Part shown: positions 32,931-43,593 of the stretch, one piece after another
Numbering within the stretch: position 1 is the first letter of the stretch
Layout: every line of letters starts with the position of its first letter
Assembly (NCBI GenBank): GCA_037126765.1
Contig: JBBCBC010000033.1
Span: 13,468,085-13,532,084, forward strand
Direction: 5' to 3'
Length of the DNA stretch: 64,000 nt
From: Stenogyne calaminthoides
Taxonomy: Eukaryota; Streptophyta; Magnoliopsida; Lamiales; Lamiaceae
Notes under the pieces: model-generated
What the model saw: the letters and a program-made list of their open reading frames with translations, nothing else
The model's database searches: none
Told to the model about the DNA's origin: nothing
Translations under genes and position numbers: made by a program

Positions 32931-33099
32931 GAGATCCTAACTTCGATCTATATCTTTGACTATACATTTTGCGAGATAACATCCCGAATACTCTAAAAAC
33001 CGAATCGACTCAATTATCAAGATTATTCTGAACATGTCATACTCAGGGGTTTTGGGATCTAATCAAAATCATATCTTTTATTAAATTCATCTCCCAACA

Positions 33100-33114
33100 A
33101 TTTCCCCCTTTTTG
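33100..33114 (-). promoter_or_regulatory. polypurine tract of A1
   Basis: Minus strand TCAAAAAGGGGGAAAT directly precedes the 3' LTR. It primes plus-strand synthesis. Nearly the same tract occurs in copy D at 14566-14577. Confidence 0.88.
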
Positions 33115-33566
33115 ATGATGCCAAAACCTATCTTGTTACACACATACTTAACCTATACTCAGGTTTCAGGTTTATCCTATTACAAGATTGGTTTTATTTT
33201 CAACAATTTCCCCCATAAATAATGAGTCTCTTAACAATTAATCTCCCAACAATTTCCATCTGAGAGAATCTCACAACATTTTTTTTTTGATAATGAATGT
33301 CTCAAAGGATTCATCACCAAATACTTAATTTCTCAATCAATTAATCTCAGAGACAATCATTCAGGCATATCAAAATTAAAAGACATGTAAATAAGATTAT
33401 GAGATATTATCTTTTGAGCATAAATGATAAGTTTTCATTGATGATCGTGAGATGTTACAAGTTACAATGAATCTTATAAGAACAAAATCAAAAAGACAAA
33501 AACAAATAAAAAGATTACATGAATCTTACGAGTCTTCATCTTACGAGTCTTCATTACATTTCTTGA
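33115..33566. other. non-coding stretch between extra ORF region and PPT of A1
   Basis: AT-rich, no open frame of note. Repeats of the phrase 'CAACAATTTCCCCC' (about 33095 and 33205) look like additional polypurine tracts on the minus strand, a known Sirevirus trait. Confidence 0.5.
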
Positions 33567-35069
33567 TTAAAGCTCTTGATTCGGTTCTTGACTCCGCTCT
33601 TCCACCTCATCATCGCGAGGACTTCTAGGTCGAACATTCAAGAATATCTCTTCTTGATTGCATCTCTTTCTTTGATGATATCCAGATTGTTTCTGTCGGA
33701 CCCTAAGCGAGTGGCGATTGAGATATTTCCGAGAAATGGCTTTTCTCGTTAACACAACCATTCTCGACTCGGGAGGAGGGTACACATATGGACCAGGCGG
33801 TTATCCGCACCTTTCCTTCATCCGCTAGATTTATCCATCCTTGAAGATATTTTGGATAGAAGGTCGGGGAGATAGTCGATGAAAGCCTCATTCGGATCCG
33901 AGCTCTCCCCTCTCCATTCTCTCGAAAGCACATCATAGTAGAACGAAAGGTTCTCTTGATTTCTTCCCACGCATCATTGAGCTGGATAGGCATCCACTTG
34001 TCAACGTGCGGCCATTTCTGTGCTTTTGTGTTCCCTCTCCTCTTGCTTGCGAACCTTTTGAACCCACTCCTTCTTTTTACGCTCTTCTTCTACCTTCTTT
34101 TTCGATCTTTGGTACACGAAGCGAAGCTTTTTCTTTGCTTGTTCAATCTGGAGTGTTTTCAGAGCGCTTCTGGTGTTGAAGACTTTCTTCTTGGGCTCAG
34201 ACTCAGAATCTTCAATACCCAATATCAATTTCCTCTGAACTGGCTTAGAAGCCTTTGCTCTTTTGCTCTCAGGCTCTTCCATCACCACGGCCTTCCTCTT
34301 GATGGGCAATTCAGCACCAGCCTGGCTTGTCCCAATCCTTCCTCTACTACTCAGTTTCTCCATAGCAACTTCCTGCATTGTTTCCTCTGAAACCTGAGTG
34401 TAGACTGGCTTCTCCACCTCTTTGAACTTAAGCTTCTCAGTGGCTTCAATCTCTTTCATGGCTTCGGCAAGTATCTTCTTTTTAGCATTTTTAACAACCT
34501 TGCCCTTCAGAGTATGTTCCAATAATTCCCTGAGATCAGCTCCAGGTCTTTCCCCCTTCTCGGAACCATACTCTGGCAGAAGCCTGGAGAGTGCTGTGTC
34601 CATGTAATATTGCTCTTTGCTGACACTCCGCACCTCCCCTGCCATCTGATCTTGCTCTTCCTCAAGCCGCCTAAGGTGGTTCTTCGCCACAGAGAACTCT
34701 TCAGACAGATGAGCAAATTGGCTTGAGAGAGCTTCCTTGAACATGTCTGTCATCTTGGCCATGAGCATTGAGCTCATTTCCTCTACAACGTTCTTCACTA
34801 GCATCTCATTCCTCTCAACCAACTTTGCTTCTAGAATGCGTATGCCTTTTTTGCTTTAGCTCTTCTTCGTGCTTCGGCCTTGACCCCTCCATCTTGTCTT
34901 CTAGCTTTGTTTCCATGGAGGTCAGCTTTTCTGTCATAGAGCTCTGAAGCAGCACCAGTTCTGAAGAAGTACTCAATCCTTCAAACTTCTGAGATTGGTT
35001 GGCCAAAACTTCCTCCATCTGAGCAATTTTGTTCAGTATTGGCTCAACCTTCTCCAATTTCTCCATCAA
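33567..35069 (-). pseudogene. A1 extra region, coiled-coil part
   Basis: The main open piece is 34001-34822 (273 codons). It is charged and helical throughout: 'MLVKNVVEEMSSMLMAKMTD', 'FAHLSEEFSVAKNHLRRLEE', 'TLKGKVVKNAKKKILAEAMK', 'EPESKRAKASKPVQRKLILG', and 'FNTRSALKTLQIEQAKKKLR' leading to a Lys/Glu-rich end. Heptad patterns and KR clusters suggest a coiled-coil, nuclear-targeted protein. No hydrophobic membrane segment or signal peptide is visible. Upstream 34815-35069 ('MMEKLEKVEPILNKIAQMEE', 'SSMTEKLTSMETKLEDKMEG') is another coiled coil in a neighbouring frame. Downstream 33567-33993 is weakly coding. The region is clean compared with flanking DNA. Function unknown. Confidence 0.65.
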
Positions 35070-35808
35070 GGGGTGAGATCAATCGGGGAGCATTCTTGAT
35101 CTGCTTTGTGCCTCGAGTTGGCTGTTCATCTGAGTTTTAGTCGAACCTGAGCCCGGTTTGAGCTGGGGCTTCACCCTGAGCTTGGGTGTCCACCTGAGCC
35201 TCAGTCTGCATATCGGACATTCTGATTTAAAGGTAGGAACTTGATAAACTTTGGCATAATTATTAATTGTGCCAAAAGTTTGAAAGGCTAACCCGATATG
35301 AGGATGTTCAGCGGCTTGATGATCAAGATCGGTTGAGTCTTTCTCATCCGAGATTGACTCTCATCATCCCCTTGTTGGTCCCCATCCCGAGATTTGTCAA
35401 TGGAGCTCGGGGCACCAACTTCATGATTCTCTCGGCCACCTCCTCTTCACAAGCTCATAAAAATCGAGATTTTCATCCGAGCTTGGTTTTTTGAACCCCG
35501 AGAATTCGGTGAGAAAGTTTGTCTCTCGTTCCACCAATCTTCCCCTACGAATGAAGCAATATTAAGCATCTCCGGAAGAGTTTGGTTGAGGATGTAGACC
35601 GTTGACCTCAATCCGAAGAAGATGTCTTGGAGGTCGGGGAATGAGCTCATTTCGGGGTAGTGGTCAAGAATGAACCGTTCCCCTTGCTTCTTCGCCATTC
35701 GGTCTCTTCAAACTTCTCCTTTCTTGAGCCGGGCTCTCGGGTTGATGGAAGGGTCAATCAACGACTCACTTTCGGGGAGTTCTTCAAAGTTCATCGGCTC
35801 CTCGAGGC
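35070..35808 (-). pseudogene. A1 extra region, degraded middle
   Basis: Only 35447-35698 stays open ('MAKKQGERFILDHYPEMSSF', 'DLQDIFFGLRSTVYILNQTL'), with a normal amino-acid mix. The flanks hold stops in all frames. It probably belonged to the same polypeptide as the neighbours, but continuity cannot be shown. Confidence 0.45.
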
Positions 35809-37159
35809 TCAAAGAACTTCGAGGTTTTGGCGGTGCAACTCCTTAGTCTGGATATGACTTGGTTCTGAGGTCTGAGCTGGCGCCTCCTCAGTGGGAATAT
35901 CTGCTTGCTCTGAGAACTGAGTGGGCATATCCTCAGCAGGAATTTGAGCATCTTCTGCGGTTTGAGCCGGCATATCCTCAGAGGGAATCTGAGCTTTCTC
36001 TGAGGTCTGAGGTCCTTGGAAAATTTCCTGAGAAAATTTGTTTGAGCTCAGTGAAGTCTCAAGAACCTCAGAGAAGACTTGCTCCTCAGTTTGATCCTGT
36101 GCCTTTGAGATTGCCTGAGCCAATACATGTAATGGCGATTTTTGAGCAGTTTGGCTCTCAGGCTGGATCTCCTCAGTCTCACTTTCCTCATCCTCATCAG
36201 TGAGAACCACCATCCTTTTGCGTTTTGGAGCAAGGGTTTTCTGCTTCTTCAATTTCTCACCCTGCTCCTTCTTGGCTTCCAACAACACCTTCCCCCTGGC
36301 TTGTTGGGTTTCCTTTTCAGCAGCCGCAACCGGTGATTCCACTTTCTTCTCTTTCTTTCCCTTGAAAGTCCTCTTCGCAGCAATCGGTTTGAACATAATT
36401 TTGGACTTAGGGAATGGGTAGAGTTGGCAAAGATATCCTCCTCCTCTCGGCACATCTCCAGAATGAATGCAATTTTGGTGGCGTGGAGGATTCTGCCTTT
36501 GATAGATATTGCCCCATCATCCTCCCTTTTTATGACCTTGGCTTGCTCAGTCACCACCTTGATCAGATATTTTAGCCAGTTGAAATCCTTGGTGGGTGAG
36601 TCCTCAATTGCCGCCATCAGTCGGAGTTTGGGAGTGCTGATCTGCTCGAAGCTTCCAGATCGACACATTATGCACTTTCCCACAATATCCATCAATACTC
36701 TGTATTTCGGCTGTAGATGCCGTTTGTGCAGAGTTGCCTCAAACTTAACAGGTTTCTCGGCAACCTTGTCAAGATACTCCTGCTCCCGTCCCAACATATA
36801 CAATGAGGGATCATCTCCCCTATTGCACAACTCAAATACGTCGTTCAAATGCTTAGGGACTATATAGAGCTCTCGAACAAAATCCACATATTTCATTGAT
36901 TGTTCGAGATGCAAAATAGAAATCTTAGATTCTATACAATCTTCCTCATCGATTTCCATATTTGCAACAAACTCTATTACCTCATGGGTGTACTCTCGCC
37001 TACAAGTCGATTTCTTGACGAGGTTCTTTGATTCGGCCAATCGATTAAGTGGAGCGCTTCTTCTTCGTGCTTGGCATTTGACGTGCTCTCCAGAGACACC
37101 ACATATTCGTACTATGGCTTATTCATCTCAGCTAATCTTTCGAATATGGTAGTGGCCAT
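35809..37159 (-). pseudogene. A1 extra region, N-terminal domain and acidic repeat part
   Basis: A minus-strand ATG at 37159 starts 'MATTIFERLAEMNKP' and then a stop. The frame resumes at 37040 with 'EYTHEVIEFVANMEIDEEDC', 'SMKYVDFVRELYIVPKHLND', 'HKRHLQPKYRVLMDIVGKCI', 'DFNWLKYLIKVVTEQAKVIK' up to about 36430. This resembles the 'putative plant transposon protein' domain found in plant TE ORFs (from memory, unverified). After a frameshift near 36430 comes a basic part with 'APKRKRMVVL', then an acidic part, and a 15-residue repeat of A-Q-I-P-x-E-D-M-P-A-Q-T type at 35860-35994. In Sireviruses an ORF here is called env-like, but no membrane segment is seen. Confidence 0.65.
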
Positions 37160-37849
37160 TTTAGATTTGAAGATTTGAAGATTTAGGGTTTGGGTTTTCT
37201 GGGCAAAGGGATTTATTTGCAGAGGATTTTGGGAACGAAGGGTTTGATAAAGTTTGGCTTGAATGGCTTCAAAGGATTAAATAGCTCGAGATCGTGGGAA
37301 ACCATACCGGTTTGGTGAAAAGCAAGCGGTTAAGATTAATCGATTAATTAATGGCATGAAAAGGTCGATCCCGAAAAGTAAGCCGCCATATTAACTTCAT
37401 TGGTGATTAAATGTAATGAGCATTTAATGAATGTTGACCTTCTTCGGAATTTCAAAGATCCCGCCCAAAAACATTCCTCAGGTGTTTTGTATTTATTGCG
37501 AATGATTACTGAGTTTCACTTAGGCAATAAATGAGTCGCATGAGTCATTACTTCTTCAGACTAATTTCCCTCTTAGTCTTACTGAGTATTGACCTTGATA
37601 AAATGTCGAGATGATCTTGAAAGTCTTGAATGGGTTCAAGATATGCTTCGATCTTGACCTTCAAGAAATCGAGTTTCACGAGACTCGATTCGATATTTCC
37701 ATTTTATCCTGAGCTTCTCAGTAGAATTCTGAGAAAACTTCATGCATCGGAAAACCTTCAAATTTTTAGATTTTACTCTATACACCTGGATCCAACATCC
37801 CTAATTCAACTGATAGTTCTTGAAATCTTGATTCAGTCAAAGGTTTAGT
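37160..37849. other. spacer between pol and extra region in A1
   Basis: No coding match on either strand. Short plus-strand frames such as 37630-37848 lack support. It could hold a promoter or splice acceptor for the downstream region, but none is identifiable. Confidence 0.5.
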
Positions 37850-38290
37850 CAAGATATCGACTCTCGCTTATCGGTATGAATTTTCTCCATCGATGATGTT
37901 TTTTCTCGACATGATCTCGATGAAGTGATGTATGATATCCACATGCTTGCATCGGTGTGCAATATCGATTTTTGTGAAATAGCAATGGCACTATTATTGT
38001 CAAAAAATATTGGTACTTCATTGGCTACAACTTTATAATCCCTTAATTGTTATGCGAGGCAAAGAATCGAAACCTGACTTCCTCCAAGGCCATGTATTCC
38101 GCCGGTAATCTTGGTTGCTCTTTCGAGGTGCATTTCTTTGAAAACCAAGATATCGGCTTGCTTCAAGAAATTGACAAGTTCTGTAGTGGACTTCTGTCAA
38201 TTTCGCAACCTCCATAATCGACATCCCGAGTAACGGTTAATTCAAGGTTATCATCATTTGGATACCATAATCCTCTATTCATTTGCCCTT
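37850..38290 (-). pseudogene. copia RNase H of A1, degenerate
   Basis: Minus-strand pieces: the 'NNSAIAISQKSILHT' block (37950-38010), a 'MSIMEVAKLTEVHYRTCQFL' remnant of 'YGGCxIDxKSTSGxCQFL' (38150-38224) and the TEAEYM position near 38095, disturbed. The damage is dense and sits mostly where CTG or CAG would be expected from other copies. It follows RT directly. Confidence 0.75.
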
Positions 38291-39840
38291 AAGACATTTC
38301 AATTATCTTTTGGCGGACCTCCCATGTGACTAGCCTTAGGATTAGCTTGGTATCTTGCACATATCCCAACAACAAATGTTATATCTCGCCTACTTGCTGT
38401 GAGATAGAGTAATGATACAATGATTCCTCTATAATCAGTATGACTCACTGATTTGCCTTCAGAATCAGGATCCATCTTGTAGTTAGTATTCATAGGAATT
38501 CTAACTGCATTGCAATTCTATACACCATACTTGGCAATCAGATCTCTGGTGTACTTTGCCTGGTTGATGAAGATTCCTTCCTTTGATTGTTTCACTTGAA
38601 GACCTAGAAAGAAATTCATCTCTCCCATCATTGACATCTCAAACTTGCCTTTCATCAGTGTTGAAAACTTTTCACACAGCTGATGGTTTGGAGATCAAAA
38701 ATGATGTCATCAACATATATCCGAACCAAAGAAGATATCTTCCCAATCTTCTATCACGAAGCGAGTTCTATCAACAGTTCCTTTGACAAAACCATGGTCA
38801 GTAAGAAACTGAGAAAGAGTATCATACCATGCTCTGGGTGCTTGCTTAAGACCATACAAGGCTTTTCTGAGCCTGTAAACTTGGTCATTCTTTCTAACAC
38901 CAGGAGGTTGTTCTACATAAACCTCTTCTTTAAGCACACCGTTCAGAAATGCACTTTTCACATCCATTTGATAGACTGTGAACTTCATGTGGGCAGCATA
39001 TGCAAGAAACAATCTGATGGCTTCTAGCCTTGCAACTGGTGCAAAGGTTTCATCATAATCCAAGCCTTCTTCTTGGGAATAACCTTGTGCAACTAGCCTT
39101 GCCTTGTTTCTTACAATGTGGTTATTTTCATCTCTTTTATTCTTAAATACCCACTTGGTTCCAATGACATTGTGCCTTTCAGGTCTATCTACTAGCTCCC
39201 ATACTTCATTCCTTGAGAATTGATTCAGCTCATCTTGCATAGCAGTAATCCAATGAGAATCTTGTATAGCTTCACCAATCTCAGTAGGCTCTTTCTCTGA
39301 TAGGAAGCAGCAGAATAGTGCACTCTCACCATGGAACCTTCTTGTTTTGACACCATCAGTTAGATCGCCCACAATCTGACTTGGAGGATGACTATCTAAC
39401 CATCTTCTTCTAGATGTTTCCCCTTTAACAGTATCCTCAACATTTGAAATGTTAGGTTGGTTAATTGATGAAACTTCGAGGAACAACGAGAAAAGGAGAA
39501 AGGAATCATCTTCCTCTGGGAAATTCTATTCAAAACATTGTCAGAGACATTTGTTCCCCTTTGGATGATAGATTCAGAATTTGCCGCAGCTGTGACCACA
39601 TCTTCATTGGCATCACATACACCGAGTGCGAGGCGGTGTATGCATTCGGATTGGTCACCTTTGGTGTGTTGGCTTTCTTGAGTCTCACCATCACGAGTTC
39701 CATCACGAACTTCTTTATTTGAGTCCGAGTCACACCAATCATAGAATGTGGTGACTTCTTCTTTTCGAGTTGATGGATGATTTGTCATTCTTTTTCGGAC
39801 TTAATCTGGTGATCCTCTTGGTCGGTTCTTACGCATCATG
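38291..39840 (-). pseudogene. copia reverse transcriptase of A1, with a 258-codon clean island
   Basis: The island 38710-39486 is open and well conserved: linker 'DLTDGVKTRRFHGESALFCC', 'KWVFKNKRDENNHIVRNKAR', 'LVAQGYSQEEGLDYDETFAP', palm 'VYQMDVKSAFLNGVLKEEVY' (first catalytic Asp), 'LRKALYGLKQAPRAWYDTLS'. The YVDD motif is intact on the DNA level at about 38702-38713 but in another frame, because a shift near 38725 interrupts. 38299-38493 gives 'MNTNYKMDPDSEGKSVSHTD' and 'SRRDITFVVGICARYQANPK'. From 39487 to 39840 lies the integrase-RT linker. This is the best-preserved polymerase in the window. Confidence 0.9.
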
Positions 39841-40800
39841 TTCTGTTTTTCTTTTGAACACAAGTAGATTCATCAAAAACAACATGACGTGTTTCCTCAA
39901 CAATAAGAGTCCTACGGTTTGTAAACTCGAAAGCTATCTTGATTTGAGAATACCCTAAGAATATTCCTTCATCGACTTTTACAATCAAAAGTTTTCAACC
40001 CGATCTTTACCATTATTGTGTATGAAACACTTGCAACCAAACACACGAAAGAAAGAAACAAGAGACTTCCTTTCATTCCAAAGCTCATAGGGTGTTTTGC
40101 CTTGACTCTTTGGTCAAGATGGATCCGTTTACGAGAATAGCATGCAATGTTGGCGGCTTCAACCCAAAATCTTTTAGGAATATCGACTTGACTATCATTG
40201 TCCTTGCAACTTCTTTTGAGTCCTTCCTTCCTTTTTCAAACAACACCATTTTGTTGAGGGTCCTTGCGAGATGATGTTTTTCATGAGTAATTCCATTTCT
40301 TTGCACAATAATCGGATATGATATGATTTATAAATTGGTTCCTTTGTCGGATCGATTTTGACCACACTCAGATTTTTCTCAATCTTGAGCCTTTTTGATG
40401 AATTACGGCGACTTTATCGAGTCTCTTTCTTCTTGAGTAAGAATATGACCCAAGTATATCTTGAGTAGTCATCAACTACTACCAATGTGTATTTTACGCC
40501 ATTAGTGCTCCTTTGGTGTTATTGGACCAAAAAGATCCATATCACGATGGCGAAGTATTCTTTCGGTAGAAACATCTACTTTGCTTTTTAAATGATGCTC
40601 TAATTTGTTTTCCTTTTTGCACGCATCACAAATATGTTCCTTCTTGAACACTTCATTAGGCACCCTCTCACAAGAGCTAATCTTGCAAGCTTATTCAGGG
40701 TTTTGAAATTCGGGTGATTCATCCTTTTTATGCCATAACCAAGCTGGTATCTGTGGAACTTTTAGCAACCAAACATGTATCTTTAGGAGTTGAACTCCAA
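39841..40800 (-). pseudogene. copia integrase of A1, degenerate
   Basis: Recognisable blocks: the minus-strand 'VFGCKCFIHN' region (40005-40050), the 'MQRNGITHEKHHLARTLNKM' end of the core (40230-40306), core start near 40500-40560 ('MDLFGPITPK'-like, disturbed), and the GAG-pre-integrase Cys block near 40620-40720. No piece is longer than 73 codons. Order and spacing match copy C (1932-2880). Catalytic residues cannot be confirmed. Confidence 0.75.
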
Positions 40801-41300
40801 TCGGCCAAGATACACATTTCCTTTTCTAGTACCATTCAAGAATACTTTTACGTGAGATATCATCTTTCACATAACATAAGTTCTTAGAGAACTCAACATT
40901 AAAACCCTTATCACAGAATTGGCTTATTGAAAACAAGTTATACTTCAATCTAGATACATATGAAACACCATGGATATGGTGAGTCTATTTCCAAAGTTCC
41001 ATATCCTTTCAAAATCCTTGGAGTTATCTCCAAAAAGTGATCCGAGGGCCTCTTTGTTCAACATAGTCCTTTGAGTATCTTCTTGAATCTGTCATATGTC
41101 TTGAGCATCCTTGTCAAGATACCATACATCGGGGCTTTTTTTTCATCTCTACTTTCGTCGGTCTTTATGTGATCATCAATCAGCTTAGTGCCCTTGTTTT
41201 CCTCCTGAAAAACATATCAATTCTTAGGTACCCAATTTTTGTAGGGTCCTACAAGGTTAGTTGTACCTTTCGAATCCAAATCACTGCTGACAACTCTAAT
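40801..41300 (-). pseudogene. copia protease remnant of A1
   Basis: Near 41090-41150 the minus strand gives the 'WYLDxDAQDI' equivalent of the WYLDSGCSRHMT motif, shifted in frame so the DSG triplet is not readable as such. The flanks (40850-41050) carry the 'CDKGFNVEFSKNLC'-type region in fragments. The call rests on position between gag and integrase. Confidence 0.55.
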
Positions 41301-43570
41301 CACTTTAGAGTGGTTGATCATCTTCCATAAACATCTACATACACATTTACTACTCTCGGGTGCCTTAGCGGTTTCACGTGTATGGGTCTTAGCCTTAGCA
41401 TGAACATGAGCTTTTGAATTTTTCTTTGTTTGGGTCTTTTGTTCATTTGCTTTGACTTTTTGTCTTGGTGGTGCGAATCTTTGTTAACTTGGGTTGTGTA
41501 ACCTTTACCCTTAAGCAAGTGGGGTTCAAAGGTTCTGTCTAAAATTTGGGTCTTTTCAATTATAATTGAGGACTTGGTCTCTTGATTGAGAATGTCTCTA
41601 TTTGAGTGTTTCTTTTTTCGAAGATTCCTCGATGGTTCGGTGTAGATCCTTTCGGGTTTACATTCTTAGCTGAGGCTTGAAGTACTTGCACGAAATTTTC
41701 CAACTAAGTGCTTTCGGGTTTTCTAGCCTTCACCGAGGTTTAGGCTTTCCTACGATCATTCGGTTTTTTTTGGAACCATAGGTCCTTTTCCCTTGTCTAC
41801 AACCTTGGGCATTTCTTGAGTTTGAAGTGTAGGTGCCCTTTGGTTTTACAAAGATTGTCTTCTTGCTACTTGATGCAACATTAGGATGACCTTGTGAGGT
41901 TCCCCACTGGAATGTATCCCAATCCAGATTTTATAGTGATGAGATCTCTGGTAACTCTGAATTTCATTTATTACTTTAGATGCGTTATTCAATAGAGTTA
42001 GCTTCTTACGTGCACTATCCTCACATTTCTGTAGGTTTTTCATGCTTCTCGGAGCTCATTGAACTTAGTTACGATCATTTGAATCTCTTGATTGGATTTC
42101 TCTAGCTTTTGATTAGGGTCACTATCAACTTCTCTTTCTCGAGAGTTGTACTTTCGAACATCGGTTCATCGGTAGCTCCCATTAATTGAGAAGTGATTTG
42201 ATTATTATTGCTAGAGTCTTTCCATTTTAGATTTTTGACTTTTCGATTCTTTATTACGCTCTTGAGTTTCATTTAGCAGTTCTTGTAAAGGCGGCATAGT
42301 CCTTCATCGATTCTCAAAAGAATCCATCAGGTCAAATTATTTTTCTGGGTTGAACTTGACAACTCTTGTGCTAGTGTAGGAGCAACTTGAGAGAAAGAAG
42401 AGTTTACCTCCTCAATGGCCATCGGACAAATGTCATCACTTTCCTTTTATCGAGAAAATTTCATCCGAAGAGCTAGATCCTCCTCGAGAATGTTCTTCTT
42501 CTGCAACCATGACCTTTTGCTAGAGAACTTCTTGTCTCTTTTAGCTTGCCTTTCTCTTCTCTCCTTAGCACTCGGATCCGGACAATCATCTTTGGAAGTG
42601 ACCTTTCTTTTTGGCAATTATAGCATCTGTTGGCATCATCATCGATCTTTTTCTTCTTTGGACTTGGAGTCATTCCTTTTGGATGAAGATCCTCGGACTT
42701 TTAGGTCCTTCTTCTTCTCGGTTGATCTCGTCCTCGGGTTTCTTTCCGGTACTGTGATTCTGTAATAGTTTTTGTATTTTCCATATCGATTATTAAGTCT
42801 TTCAAACCTCCTTGCCATCGATCTTTAGCTTATCCTCAAGCTCATCGATTTTTAGCAAGGAGTTCTCGAACTCTCTAGTTTTCTGAGGTTTTATCTTTGG
42901 CTTTAAAGGCCACATTCTTACTAGATGATGAATCATCTTTGCTGTCAGCCTTTTTGGATTTCTTATCAATTACGAACTCATAGGCCTTCAGCTCAGAGAA
43001 GACTTGTTGATATTGCATTGAATTAATGTTTTTGGTGTTTTCAATCACCACTGCATGTATATCCCATTTCTTAGAAAGACCTCTAAGAATTTTCAATGCA
43101 ACTTCTCTCTGTGGATATTTCTTACCAAGTGCATTTAGATCATTCATAATACTAGTGAATCTGACTTCTAATTTGTCGATAAATTCACCTTCTTCCATTT
43201 CAAAACTATCAAACTTTCCAATTGCAACTGGAAGTTTGTTTTCCTTGATATGATCTGTGCCTTGGCACATTCGACTAGTGTATCCCAAATTTCTTTTGCG
43301 ATATTACGGTGAGAGATCATTCCCATCACACCATCATCAATTGTACTGTATAGTGTGTCTTTAGCAATATAGTCTAGATTCACTAACTTCCTCTCCTCAG
43401 GAGTCAGTTGGTCATCAGACTTAGGAAATTCTGCTTCTCTCATTTTCTATTCCTCTGGGATTCACCACAGTAAATTGGAATGGCCCTTCAGAGACCACTC
43501 TCCACATTCGTTCATGTTTAGAATACGGTGAGCTGCATTCTCGATCTCCATAAATCATAGTTCTCCTTTG
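41301..43570 (-). pseudogene. Sirevirus-like gag of A1, lacking its start
   Basis: Pieces: 43421-43615 ('SKHERMWRVVSEGPFQFTVV'), 43168-43443 ('QLTPEERKLVNLDYIAKDTL'), 42875-43288 ('MEEGEFIDKLEVRFTSIMND', 'ALKILRGLSKKWDIHAVVIE', 'ELKAYEFVIDKKSKKADSKD'), a zinc-knuckle remnant 'CYNCQK' near 42625, and a coiled-coil/basic C-terminus to 41301. Compared with A2, about 150 bp containing the gag ATG and leader are deleted just before the PBS (near 43568-43576), so A1 could not have expressed gag from its own start after that deletion. Confidence 0.85.
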
Positions 43571-43578
43571 AACCCTTT

Positions 43579-43591
43579 GCTCACGATACCA
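43579..43591 (-). promoter_or_regulatory. primer-binding site of A1, initiator tRNA-Met type
   Basis: Minus TGGTATCGTGAGC, two bases from the LTR at 43594. The iMet consensus is TGGTATCAGAGC; the deviation is again at the CAG position. Confidence 0.8.
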
Positions 43592-43593
43592 CT

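Larger units (their letters stand above)
31013..33099 (-). repeat. 3' LTR of A1
   Basis: TGTTGGTCGGTG...CATCTCCCAACA. Contains a minus TATA box (32107-32114) and two repeat arrays described separately. It is about 170 bp longer than the 5' LTR, which has a deletion near 43840. Confidence 0.92.

Noticed and set aside
33956..34390. Plus-strand 144-codon frame rich in Leu/Phe, like a membrane protein
   Set aside because: It is the antisense of the coiled-coil ORF 34001-34822, which has the better composition and fits the element orientation.
36142..36867. Plus-strand hydrophobic frames opposite the A1 extra region (e.g. 36424-36867)
   Set aside because: Shadows of the minus-strand coding sequence; Leu/Phe-rich because the sense strand is Lys/Glu-rich.
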